DNA from: Clostridia bacterium
GTDB lineage: Bacteria > Bacillota > Clostridia > Christensenellales > UMGS416
Assembly (NCBI GenBank): GCA_016938675.1
Contig: JAFGUF010000031.1
Location: forward strand, 186,001-250,000
DNA length: 64,000 nucleotides
Reading direction: 5' to 3'
A program made the translations under genes and the position numbers. Below are positions 37,089 through 44,719 of this stretch, piece by piece (position 1 is the first letter of the stretch; every line of letters begins with the position of its first letter). The notes under the pieces were generated by a model, which saw nothing but the letters and a program-made list of their open reading frames with translations, made no database searches and was not told the DNA's origin.

Positions 37089-37733
37089 TTAACTATTTCT
37101 TTTTTCGAAGTCTTCTTTCACGTCCTTTTTCCATTCGGGAGATATATGGTTGCTTTTCCTTAGCTCACTAACGGCTGATGCTACAGCGCCGTAGCTCATG
37201 CGAACGCCCTCTGAATCTGCGCGATAGTCGACGGATTTATCTGGAGATATTCCATATTTTTGCGCTGTGGATACGGCATCTATATTGGCACCCAAGAAAA
37301 TAAATTCCCAGCCGTCGTTTTTTTCGGCATCCTTGACCATCTTCTTTATTTTTTCTGCTGAGTATTCCCTGCTGGCATTTTCGAGGCCGTCAGTTACTAT
37401 TACGAAGAGCACCTTCTCTGCTTTATTACTACCGAGAGCCTTCTGCACCTTCGCTATTTTTTTGATTGTCGCACCCAAAGCATCCAGCAGTGCTGTCGTT
37501 CCGCGCACAAAGTATTCCTTTTCTGTAACGGCGCATACATCTTTAAGCGGTATGCGGTCATGGAGAAGCTCATATTCATTGTCGAAAAGCACAGTTGTAA
37601 CTATGGCTTCATCGGGCAATTTTTTCTGCTTTTCTATCATGGAGTTAAATCCGCCTACGGTGTCGCTTTCAAGCCCGGACATTGACCCGCTCCTGTCGAG
37701 GATAAAAACCAATTCTGTTTTGTTTGAGTTCAT
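37089..37733 (-). CDS. von Willebrand factor type A domain protein (TerY-like)
   Basis: 214-residue soluble vWA protein. The metal-dependent adhesion site is intact, with DRSGS (Asp13, Ser15, Ser17), then TTALLDALG supplying the Thr and VTDGLENAS supplying the Asp. It resembles the stand-alone TerY-like vWA proteins of stress and phage-response gene sets. GGAGGT precedes the ATG. It follows the macro-domain gene by 77 bases in the same direction and is probably cotranscribed, suggesting linked roles. Confidence 0.88.
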   Translation of the reverse strand: MNSNKTELVFILDRSGSMSGLESDTVGGFNSMIEKQKKLPDEAIVTTVLFDNEYELLHDRIPLKDVCAVTEKEYFVRGTTALLDALGATIKKIAKVQKALGSNKAEKVLFVIVTDGLENASREYSAEKIKKMVKDAEKNDGWEFIFLGANIDAVSTAQKYGISPDKSVDYRADSEGVRMSYGAVASAVSELRKSNHISPEWKKDVKEDFEKRNS

Positions 37734-37810
37734 CTTAATACCTCCGTTTATTTGATGAACCCAAGTATAGCAGCAATTATTATGGAAATGGTCGCATGGA
37801 AAGCGACAAA

Positions 37811-38809
37811 TCAGACAAGAAGATTTTCTTCAAATGCAAAAAGAGTTTCATTTATTTCATAGAGGTCATAGTTTTTTTGCTCTATAAAGTATTTTATGAT
37901 AAGGTCAAATTTATAGCTGTTGGATAGTGTGTATCCGGCCTTGCCAAGAAGGTCAAGGGACTCATCCAGATTCAGCCTTAGCGCTATGCAAAAGGCGATA
38001 GCGGTCTGCTTTCCCGGCCTGTAACCAAGATTGGTTCTGATTTTTGAAAATAGCTTTCTGTCTATATTTGCTCTTTTGTATGTTTCTACATCAGTCATGC
38101 CTTTTTCATCAATAAGCCGCATCAGCATTTCAGAGAAAGTCTCTTCAGTCTTAATAAGTATATCCTCAAGTTGTTTTTCGTTAGCAATCTTGCAGCTGGA
38201 TAAATTGAAGTTATCAGCTTTTTCTTTTTTTGTGAGATTATTTATTGGTACTGCCGGGGCGGCGGAGCGCATAGCAAAGCCGGTGTAGCTGCTGTGTATA
38301 TATTTTTCTATATGGGCATACCGGGCAGGCGCGAAAGAAATGGCGTCTTGTTCATATATTACGAGGATCACTTCAAGGTCACTTGACTTGAGGTATTCAC
38401 TTATTGCCGAGATTGCTTCGCGATAAGCTTCGTATTTAGGGAAGCCATAGACTCCTGCTGAGATTAGAGGAAAAGCGATGGAAAGGCAGCCGTATTCTTC
38501 CGCCAGCTTAAGTGAATTGGTGTAGCAGCTGCGAAGCAGCTCAGGCTCTCCGTCGCTGCCGCCTCTCCACACGGGGCCGGGAGTGTGGATAATATATTTT
38601 GCCGGAAGGCTGTATCCTTTTGTAATTATGGCTTCACCAGTTTTGCAATATCCATGAGCGTTGCATTCGTCTTGGAGCATGGGGCTGGCGGCGGCATCAA
38701 AAATAGCGCCGCAGACTCCGCTGCCTTTTTTCAGGCTGCAGTTTGCCGCGTTTACTATGGCATCAGTATGCATTTTTGTTATGTCGCCGCGGACAATATT
38801 AAAAGGCAT
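37811..38809 (-). CDS. Macro domain protein with C-terminal helical (XRE-like) domain
   Basis: 332 residues. The N-terminal macro domain (about 1-155) has IVRGDITKMHTDAIVNAANCSLKKGSGVCGAIFDAA, with the Asn/Gly residues of the ADP-ribose pocket, then SIAFPLISAGVYGFPKYEA for the diphosphate loop. It is expected to bind or hydrolyse ADP-ribose or O-acetyl-ADP-ribose. A linker (about 155-215) leads to a helical domain, LMRLIDEKGMTDVETYKRANIDRKLFSKIR and onward, that resembles a helix-turn-helix. The same two-domain layout is seen in other Clostridia. AAAGGAAG precedes the ATG. Confidence 0.9.
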   Translation of the reverse strand: MPFNIVRGDITKMHTDAIVNAANCSLKKGSGVCGAIFDAAASPMLQDECNAHGYCKTGEAIITKGYSLPAKYIIHTPGPVWRGGSDGEPELLRSCYTNSLKLAEEYGCLSIAFPLISAGVYGFPKYEAYREAISAISEYLKSSDLEVILVIYEQDAISFAPARYAHIEKYIHSSYTGFAMRSAAPAVPINNLTKKEKADNFNLSSCKIANEKQLEDILIKTEETFSEMLMRLIDEKGMTDVETYKRANIDRKLFSKIRTNLGYRPGKQTAIAFCIALRLNLDESLDLLGKAGYTLSNSYKFDLIIKYFIEQKNYDLYEINETLFAFEENLLV

Positions 38810-38858
38810 AAATAGCTTCCTTTATATTTAATACATATATAATAGCATAATAATAAAT

Positions 38859-38890
38859 TTCCGGCATTGTTAATGCCGGAATAATTGGAG
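38859..38890 (-). terminator. Hairpin terminator after the glycosyltransferase gene (minus strand)
   Basis: A 10-bp perfect stem TTCCGGCATT/AATGCCGGAA with a three-base loop lies directly after the leftward gene ending at 38892. The following tract is only moderately T-rich (ATTTATTATT on the minus strand). Confidence 0.65.
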
Positions 38891-38891
38891 T

Positions 38892-40148
38892 TTACTTTCT
38901 ATCTTTCTTGTTGTATGTCCGTCTCAGGTTGAATTCGGCAAGAATATCGATCTGGTCTAAGGTTATCTTCTTTCTTCGCTTATGGGGTGTCTTATTCCAT
39001 TCTTCAATAATCCTGCTGTATTCTGTTGTTACCTTTTCAAGCACCTCATCCCAGGACATAAATATAGTTTCTCTGGCGTTTTCGCCCATCTTTTTCATGT
39101 CATACCTGTAGATGGCATCATCTATGCCTATTGCTATATCTGAGACCCTTTCTTCGGTTAAGATTCCGTTTTCGCCGTCGGTTACGCCCTCTGCTGAGTT
39201 GCTGCCCTTGATAAGCAACGAAGCGCAGCCGCATGCTGCTGCCTCTCTTACTACGAGAGGAGCATTGTCGTATACAGATGGAAATATGAACAAATCGGAG
39301 GATGCATATATATTCCGCAGCTTTTCTCTGTCCATTACTTTGCCTGCGAATTTGACACAGTCATCCATATCAAGGCTTTTTACAAGGCTTTGGAGTGTTT
39401 TCATGTCCTCTCCTCCGCCCACAAATAGCATAGAAAACTCTCTGCCTCGCCTTTTTAGAGCGCCAAGTGCCTTAACGATAAGGTGGATATTCTTAGTATA
39501 GGTTATTCTGCCTACAAAAAGGAAAATGGGTTTATCATTATTAAGTCCGTATTCTTCTGCTATGCTTTTTCTGGTTTCTGCGTCTCTATAGGTAACCGGC
39601 ATATCGCATCCGTTGGGCATCACCGTTATTTCGCCCTTGTAGCCATATTCTTTTAGCGTCTGAGCAGTACCGCTGCTTACTGCCCATACATAGTCGCACT
39701 TATCATAGAAGGCGGATACATATCTGGCGACAAGCTCGCCGGGCAGGTTCAGGTTAAGCCTGAGGCGATTGTTAACATCATCTTTGAATTTTGAGTGAAA
39801 GGTGGATATATGCGGCAGGCCTCTCTTTTTTGCCAGCCTCTGCGCGAGTATCCCCGAAACAAAAGGACAGTGAGAGTGAATCAAGTCAATCGGTATTTCA
39901 CCTAAAGTCTTGCTAAGCTTTGGAGATATGGGTATGCCAATTGTGTACTGGTCAGCAATAATTGGCTTGGTAGCGGGATATTGTATGATCTGGTAAGGGA
40001 AAGATTCGGCGTCCCGTGATTTATCCTTGGGCACAATTACATAGGAAGTGCCGTATTTTTCATTTATGATTTTTGCGTAGTTTTGCGTGCATACGGCAAC
40101 GCCGTCATATTGGGGCGCAAAAGATTCGTTCGCCAATGCTATTCTCAT
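38892..40148 (-). CDS. Glycosyltransferase, GT4 (diacylglycerol/phosphatidylinositol glycosyltransferase-like)
   Basis: 418-residue GT-B enzyme. RIALANESFAPQYDGVAVCTQNYAKII, then HSHCPFVSGILAQRLAKKRGLPHISTFHSKFKDD, are typical of 1,2-diacylglycerol 3-glucosyltransferases and PimB-like enzymes. The donor site has FVGRITYTKNIHLIVKAL and FPSVYDNAPLVVREAAACGCASLLI, with Glu in VVREAAA. It probably makes a membrane glycolipid. AAAGGAGCC precedes the ATG. Confidence 0.88.
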   Translation of the reverse strand: MRIALANESFAPQYDGVAVCTQNYAKIINEKYGTSYVIVPKDKSRDAESFPYQIIQYPATKPIIADQYTIGIPISPKLSKTLGEIPIDLIHSHCPFVSGILAQRLAKKRGLPHISTFHSKFKDDVNNRLRLNLNLPGELVARYVSAFYDKCDYVWAVSSGTAQTLKEYGYKGEITVMPNGCDMPVTYRDAETRKSIAEEYGLNNDKPIFLFVGRITYTKNIHLIVKALGALKRRGREFSMLFVGGGEDMKTLQSLVKSLDMDDCVKFAGKVMDREKLRNIYASSDLFIFPSVYDNAPLVVREAAACGCASLLIKGSNSAEGVTDGENGILTEERVSDIAIGIDDAIYRYDMKKMGENARETIFMSWDEVLEKVTTEYSRIIEEWNKTPHKRRKKITLDQIDILAEFNLRRTYNKKDRK

Positions 40149-40213
40149 ATTTTCAGGCTCCTTTACCGCTTGCGTAAAATAGTTATAAATTACGTTGGTT
40201 TATTCCAACAAAT

Positions 40214-40244
40214 ATTATAGCACAAATTAAGGCAGAAGTTGCAA
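40214..40244 (-). promoter_or_regulatory. Promoter of the GT4 gene (minus strand)
   Basis: On the minus strand, an extended -10 TGCTATAAT (TATAAT at 40214-40219) with TTGCAA at 40239-40244, spacing 19. A small hairpin TTGG/CCAA lies in the leader. Confidence 0.5.
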
Positions 40245-40392
40245 TAATGCGATGTATATTGTGTGATTGGATGCAAAAATTTACATACACAAAACACTAC
40301 CTGAAAATGAGAGCACATTAAAACATCAAATTTGTTTATTTCTAATTAATATATGTTATTATAAAGTTATAGATTTCCGGGGGATGTAGAAT

Positions 40393-41214
40393 ATGAAAAA
40401 GCTACAAATATATATGCTTATTATTGTGCTGGCTACAGTTTTTTTGGTTGCCTGCGAAGAGCCGGAGGAAACCGAGCAGGTTTATACCGGGGATGAACTG
40501 CTGGATAAAATGGAGGGTTTCTGGGTGTTTGCAGGATATAAGGAAGGCAGCGACGAATACGCAAAGCTGCAGGGCATAGCCTACGGTATAGACTCCAGAG
40601 GAATGGACATATACTCGAATTTTGAATTGCAGAACAAAGATATGCAGATAGACATCAAAAAAGGCAACACAATTGTATATTATGAAGGCAGTGAAAGAAA
40701 AGAAGCAGATGTCAGCTTTGACACACGCGACGGATATGAGCTGATGGTTTTGGAAAGCGTAGACGGAACAACGCTTTATGAAAAAATGCGAATGAGTGAA
40801 TATTATCTATATGAAGGATTTGCAGAAAATAAAAGCGCAAGTTATGATGCGTCAACTTATCTGTCGTATGAACTTACTGACAAGGATCTTGAATGGTATC
40901 TTGAGGACACCTACTGGAATGAGTTTTACTACATTTATCCCGACGGCACAACAGAGACCATGAATTCATTTATGATGGTTATGTATTCATCCGACAGAAC
41001 CGGAATAATGGACTATATTGATGAGACTATTAATGTGACTTGGGAGGTATATGACCAGAGGCTTTACCTTACATATGAAGACGGAGAGACATATTATTTC
41101 CCAATAGACTATGAATACGACAGTGAAACAAAATATGCTTACCTTTATCTGTACGATACAGAGGAAGGCTACGAAGGCTGCGCGTGGGTATTGTGGAACT
41201 ATGTCGGCGATTGA
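40393..41214 (+). CDS. Predicted lipoprotein of unknown function
   Basis: 273 residues. The N-terminal signal MKKLQIYMLIIVLATVFLVAC ends in a lipobox (LVAC), so the mature protein should be lipid-anchored outside the cytoplasmic membrane. The mature part is acidic and rich in Tyr, Glu and Asp, with many repeated Y-x-Y and D/E-Y motifs and predicted beta structure. No family is recognised. GGGGGATG lies upstream of the ATG. The next gene also encodes an exported protein, 27 bases downstream. Confidence 0.85.
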   Translation: MKKLQIYMLIIVLATVFLVACEEPEETEQVYTGDELLDKMEGFWVFAGYKEGSDEYAKLQGIAYGIDSRGMDIYSNFELQNKDMQIDIKKGNTIVYYEGSERKEADVSFDTRDGYELMVLESVDGTTLYEKMRMSEYYLYEGFAENKSASYDASTYLSYELTDKDLEWYLEDTYWNEFYYIYPDGTTETMNSFMMVMYSSDRTGIMDYIDETINVTWEVYDQRLYLTYEDGETYYFPIDYEYDSETKYAYLYLYDTEEGYEGCAWVLWNYVGD

Positions 41215-41241
41215 TTTAGCTCAGATAATTAAAGCTATAAA

Positions 41242-42240
41242 ATGAAGAAAAATATTATATTTTTAAGTATTATTATATTGCTTTTGTCTGCCCTGGCAGA
41301 TTGCAGCGGGGGAACGCCTAATCAGTATGAAAGTGAAACGGGCGAATTCAGCTACAGGGATGCTATGCGCAGCTGGGTAATAAAGATAAGCGAAATTGCG
41401 AAGTCATATGACTCCTCATTTCTGATTATACCTCAGAACTGCGCGCCGCTATTTACCAGCACAGGGATGATAGAAGGCGAGCTTTGTGAGGAATTTATAT
41501 CAGCTATTGACGGAACAGGGCAGGAGGGCATCTTCTGCGGAAATGAAAAATACAATAAGCCGAGGGATACTAAAAGCAGAGAGTATATTTCAGGACTCCT
41601 AAATATTGCGCAGGCACAAGGAATAACTGTACTGTCTGTTAATTACTGCGACATAGAGGGTATGGCTGCAGAGGCATTGGAGTTTGATTCGAAAAACGGC
41701 TTTCTATCCTATATTTCCCCATCATATGGTTTGGATGAGCTTCCGGAGGGTCAGCCAATAAATGAAAACAGCGATAATGTAGATTTATTAAGCTTAGCTA
41801 AAAACTGGGCAATTATTCTTAATCCCGAAAAGTACTCAACTAAAGAAGCATATATCCATGCGCTGTGTGAAACGAACTATGATATTCTGGTAATTGACGC
41901 CTACTTTGATGATAATAAAATGCTCAATAGTACGGACGTTGAAAAACTAAAAATCAAGAAAAACGGCACCAGAAGGCTTGTTATATCATACCTTAGCATT
42001 GGCGAAGCGGAGGACTACAGGTATTACTGGCTTGATGAATATTATGATAATCCACCCGAATGGATCGTGGGGGAGAACCCGGAGTGGCAAGGGAATTACC
42101 CGGTTGAATACTGGAATGACGAGTGGCAAAGCATAATAGCTACGGGTGAAAACAGCTACTTAATGAAGATCATAAATGCCGGATTTGACGGTGTATATCT
42201 GGATATAGTCGATGGATATGAAACCTTTGAAGACAACTAA
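41242..42240 (+). CDS. MJ1477/TM1410 family putative glycoside hydrolase (GH114-like), exported
   Basis: 332 residues with a signal peptide ending in an atypical lipobox (LADC). The C-terminal half carries strong family motifs: YDILVIDAYF, RRLVISYLSIGEAEDYRYYW, PEWIVGENPEWQGNY and GFDGVYLDIVDGYETFED. These match the TM1410/MJ1477 family, related to endo-alpha-1,4-polygalactosaminidases. The N-terminal half (RSWVIKISEIAKSY, FLIIPQNCAPLF, AIDGTGQEGIF) resembles the segment that normally follows the YLDIVD motif in TM1410-type proteins, so the halves appear swapped relative to those. It is probably an extracellular polysaccharide-degrading enzyme. Confidence 0.8.
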   Translation: MKKNIIFLSIIILLLSALADCSGGTPNQYESETGEFSYRDAMRSWVIKISEIAKSYDSSFLIIPQNCAPLFTSTGMIEGELCEEFISAIDGTGQEGIFCGNEKYNKPRDTKSREYISGLLNIAQAQGITVLSVNYCDIEGMAAEALEFDSKNGFLSYISPSYGLDELPEGQPINENSDNVDLLSLAKNWAIILNPEKYSTKEAYIHALCETNYDILVIDAYFDDNKMLNSTDVEKLKIKKNGTRRLVISYLSIGEAEDYRYYWLDEYYDNPPEWIVGENPEWQGNYPVEYWNDEWQSIIATGENSYLMKIINAGFDGVYLDIVDGYETFEDN

Positions 42241-42266
42241 AAAAGGCTGCCCGCAGGCAGCCTTTT
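42241..42266. terminator. Bidirectional terminator between the MJ1477-family gene and the sigma-linked operon
   Basis: An 11-bp perfect stem AAAAGGCTGCC/GGCAGCCTTTT with a four-base loop lies between convergent genes and provides T-rich 3' ends on both strands. Confidence 0.9.
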
Positions 42267-42280
42267 GAATACAAGATGAT

Positions 42281-42757
42281 CTATTCCTCTGTGTCATCTT
42301 CCTTGTTTTTCATATATTGGCGGAAGCTTTCTTCGCCTTTATCTTCCCACCATTTTTCGTAAAGCTCATCATAGTCCTGATTTGTGTTTTCGTGCTTTTT
42401 TAGTTCCTCGTCGAACTTTTTGTCGAATTCTTTGTCAAATTCCTTCTCAAATTCTTTTTTTATTTCTTTTCTTATTGTCGCACCAGGCTTTGTTTTCTTT
42501 TTTGAGCTGTCATTTGAGCTTCCTCCTATACCGCCGAAGAGGATTTTAGCCAGGATGAATATTCCTACAGCCTGCCAGTATGTCAATTCTTTTAACCCGA
42601 ACAGCATAGGCATCAGCCAGTTCCAAAGCCACATTACGACGAACCCGAAAAGTATTGCCAGGCCTATTCCAAGGATTGTGAATCCTATTATCATTACAAC
42701 TTTCTTTGCTCCTTTTCGCGCCATCTCTCTGTCGCCGCACACGTTTTCTTTTGTCAT
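42281..42757 (-). CDS. Small membrane protein with charged coiled-coil tail, partner of the sigma factor
   Basis: 158 residues: a short basic N-terminus, two adjacent hydrophobic helices (about residues 18-48 and 60-75), then a long, very charged helix made of near-tetrapeptide repeats (KEFE, KEFD, KEFD, KKFD, EELKK). AAAGGAGC precedes the ATG, which begins one base after the sigma factor stop codon. By position it could be an anti-sigma-like or accessory membrane protein, but no anti-sigma motif is seen. Confidence 0.75.
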   Translation of the reverse strand: MTKENVCGDREMARKGAKKVVMIIGFTILGIGLAILFGFVVMWLWNWLMPMLFGLKELTYWQAVGIFILAKILFGGIGGSSNDSSKKKTKPGATIRKEIKKEFEKEFDKEFDKKFDEELKKHENTNQDYDELYEKWWEDKGEESFRQYMKNKEDDTEE

Positions 42758-42758
42758 T

Positions 42759-43265
42759 TTATATTGCTCCTTTCACGTAATCTTTTAGTATTTGTTCCAG
42801 CTTTTTCATTGCTCGTGATTTTCTGGAGAGCAATGTGCCGAGCTTTATTCCTGTTTCTACGGAAACTGTTTTGTAGCTCTTGCCCTTAAGCTCCGTTTCA
42901 ATAAAAATAAACCTGCTTTTTTCGTCCAGTTTGTCTATTGCTTCCTTAAGCACATTTTTCAGTTCCTTTATCAAAAGCTCATCTTCCGCTGTCAGTGTTT
43001 CGCCATCGGGAAGCTCATCGCCGAGTATTTCCCGGTTTCTTTTCTTTAAAAGGTCATATGCGCCGTTTCTTATCGACTTATAAATATAGGAAGTCATGTT
43101 CTGTATGCTAAGCGCGTCGTTACCCTTATAGAGGAGCTTGACTACAGTCTGCTGAATGATATCCTCAGCGTCATACTCATTTATATGGTCGAACCTAGAA
43201 ACAAGATATGACTTGAAGTTTTTATAGTCGTTTCTGAATACATCTTCTATTATCTCTTTCAGCAT
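42759..43265 (-). CDS. RNA polymerase sigma factor, ECF/sigma-70 family
   Basis: 168 residues with sigma-70 region 2 (VSRFDHINEYDAEDIIQQTVVKLLYKG, then MTSYIYKSIRNGAYDLLKKR) and region 4 (LKEAIDKLDEKSRFIFIETELKGKSYKTVSVETGIKLGTLLSRKSRAMKKL). The layout fits an ECF factor that controls a small regulon, probably including its own operon. GGAGGTGACC precedes the ATG. It is cotranscribed with the downstream membrane protein. Confidence 0.9.
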   Translation of the reverse strand: MLKEIIEDVFRNDYKNFKSYLVSRFDHINEYDAEDIIQQTVVKLLYKGNDALSIQNMTSYIYKSIRNGAYDLLKKRNREILGDELPDGETLTAEDELLIKELKNVLKEAIDKLDEKSRFIFIETELKGKSYKTVSVETGIKLGTLLSRKSRAMKKLEQILKDYVKGAI

Positions 43266-43622
43266 ATGCGGTCACCTCCTTTTTTTGTTTTCTGCCGGCT
43301 TCATATGTATGACGATTGAAAGGCTGAATTATTGCAAAATAAATAAAACTTTTTATTTATTATAAGGCTTTTTTCCTTAAAATACATTATGATGTTTTTG
43401 CGCATTGCATAAACTCTCGGCAAAAAAACACCACTATGTCAAAATAAAGTAAATTAATGAATTATAAGCAACTTAATTTGTTAAAAGGTTCTAAAAATGC
43501 TTGTAAATAATTTGTGCACATTGTATAATAATATACAAAGATTGCTCAGCCCTACGATGCTGACACAGAGAATCTGATTATATTCTTATTATATTTATGC
43601 ATTTTTTGCCGGGAGGAAAAAT
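43266..43622. promoter_or_regulatory. Divergent intergenic region: sigma factor leader and promoter of the coiled-coil gene
   Basis: Rightward: a very good promoter, TTGTAA (43501-43506) and TATAAT (43524-43529), spacing 17, with a leader of about 85 nt to 43623. Leftward: a TATAAT on the minus strand (43359-43364) without a clear -35, followed by an 11-bp AT-only hairpin AATAAATAAAA/TTTTATTTATT (43338-43361) in the sigma factor leader. Nothing else recognisable lies between 43390 and 43500. Confidence 0.6.
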
Positions 43623-43928
43623 ATGAAGCAAATCGTAGACTTACTCAGAGAGAAAAGCCAGCTCCAGTATCATATTAACGCAATTCGAGAATATATCAAC
43701 GACAAGAACTATGATATGAGGCTAAAAGAGGTATGGGATTCCTACAATAAGGACCTAGAAGCGGTTGACGCAAAGCTGGATGAGCTGAGTATGCCGGCAC
43801 TTGAAGAATTCGAGCAGGAGAAATTAAGGCTGCTGGGCGAAATCAAAGAGCATGAAGACGCCTTGGAAAAGTGCAGGGAACAAATTAAAGAGCTTCAGAG
43901 ACTGACAAAGCTGATCAACAAGGCATAA
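43623..43928 (+). CDS. Small coiled-coil protein of unknown function
   Basis: 101 residues, almost entirely predicted helix with heptad-like spacing of Leu and Ile in two segments (about 1-55 and 58-98), separated by SMPALEE. There is no signal peptide, membrane helix or cysteine cluster. GGGAGGAAAAA precedes the ATG and a strong promoter lies upstream, so it is probably well expressed. It is transcribed toward the hydrogenase operon but is separated from it by 280 bases containing the Rex-like sites. Confidence 0.8.
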   Translation: MKQIVDLLREKSQLQYHINAIREYINDKNYDMRLKEVWDSYNKDLEAVDAKLDELSMPALEEFEQEKLRLLGEIKEHEDALEKCREQIKELQRLTKLINKA

Positions 43929-43972
43929 AGCAATTATGGCCGCAATTCGCTGCGGCATTTATATAATATAGT

Positions 43973-43990
43973 GTGTTAAAAAATTCACAA
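43973..43990 (+). promoter_or_regulatory. Rex-like operator 1 upstream of the hydrogenase operon
   Basis: GTGTTAAAAAATTCACAA fits the clostridial Rex consensus TTGTTAA-N4-TTAACAA with two differences (G for T at position 1, C for A in the right arm). Rex is an NADH/NAD+-sensing repressor. Confidence 0.75.
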
Positions 43991-44040
43991 TAAAAACATA
44001 TGTCAATAACTTTTTTTAAAGCGGCGTATTTTGCGCATCT

Positions 44041-44058
44041 ATGTTAAAAAATTCACAA
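44041..44058 (+). promoter_or_regulatory. Rex-like operator 2 upstream of the hydrogenase operon
   Basis: ATGTTAAAAAATTCACAA repeats the core of operator 1 exactly 68 bases downstream. The copies share a 19-base identical core followed by a shared ACATATGTCA. Confidence 0.75.
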
Positions 44059-44061
44059 TAT

Positions 44062-44073
44062 TGACATATGTCA
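44062..44073. promoter_or_regulatory. 12-bp palindrome TGACATATGTCA between Rex-like sites
   Basis: A perfect palindrome directly follows Rex-like operator 2; a ten-base version (ACATATGTCA, 43996-44005) follows operator 1 at the same distance. It may be a second regulator's site. The TTGACA inside it could serve as a -35 element, but no convincing -10 is found at the right distance. Confidence 0.5.
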
Positions 44074-44103
44074 TTTATATTTTTGGGGTTGGTTTGCGGG
44101 GAA

Positions 44104-44121
44104 GTGTTAAAATTTTAACAA
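44104..44121 (+). promoter_or_regulatory. Rex-like operator 3 (best match) upstream of nuoE
   Basis: GTGTTAAAATTTTAACAA matches the Rex consensus at every defined position except the first base and is nearly palindromic. It lies about 90 bases before the nuoE start, so bound protein would block transcription into the operon. Confidence 0.8.
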
Positions 44122-44210
44122 ACAGGAAAGTGCTTTAAGGAGAAACACAAAGCCAAGGAACGGCTTTAATATTAAATGAAAATAATTATATTTTAATAGG
44201 AGGTTTTAAA

Positions 44211-44705
44211 TTGGAAGCAAAAGTACACGAGTGCGGTCAGATGACCGAAAAGGAACAGTACTCATTACTTGAGCAGTCTATCAAAGACTTTGAGTACAGA
44301 GAGGACAACCTTATACAGATTCTGCATATGGCCCAGGCTATATTCGGATATCTGCCTGCAGAAGTGCAGAAATTCATTGCTGAGAAGATGGATATTTCAT
44401 TGTCACATGTTTCAGGTGTGGTAACGTTCTATTCGTTTTTCTCCACCCAGCCAAAGGGCAAGTACAAAATACAGATTTGCCTGGGTACCGCCTGCTACGT
44501 GCGAGGCGGCAAGAAGATTGTAGACGCGCTGAAAGACGAGCTGGGAATAGACATTGCTGAGACTACACCGGACAGAAAATTCTCTCTGGAAGTTATGCGG
44601 TGCATAGGGGCCTGCGGGCTTGCGCCGGCAATAAGCATCAACGACCAAGTATACAAAAGAGTGAACCCAAAGAAGATTCACGAGATACTTAGCCAGTATG
44701 AATAG
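44211..44705 (+). CDS. NuoE/HydC-like [2Fe-2S] subunit of an NAD-linked [FeFe] hydrogenase complex
   Basis: 164-residue thioredoxin-fold ferredoxin of the NuoE family. The [2Fe-2S] ligands are in CLGTACYVRGG and CIGACGLAP, and the N-terminal helical part AQAIFGYLPAEVQKFIAEKMDISLSHVSGVVTFYSFF is typical of HydC/HndA. It is the electron-transfer subunit next to the NAD-binding HydB-like protein. The start codon is TTG with AGGAGGT seven bases before it. It is the first gene of a tight three-gene operon. Confidence 0.94.
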   Translation: MEAKVHECGQMTEKEQYSLLEQSIKDFEYREDNLIQILHMAQAIFGYLPAEVQKFIAEKMDISLSHVSGVVTFYSFFSTQPKGKYKIQICLGTACYVRGGKKIVDALKDELGIDIAETTPDRKFSLEVMRCIGACGLAPAISINDQVYKRVNPKKIHEILSQYE

Positions 44706-44719
44706 GGAAGGAGAGAAAT

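Noticed and set aside
43338-43361. AT-only hairpin as a transcription terminator
   Set aside because: No gene ends here and no T tract follows in a useful direction; it lies in the leader of the sigma factor gene.
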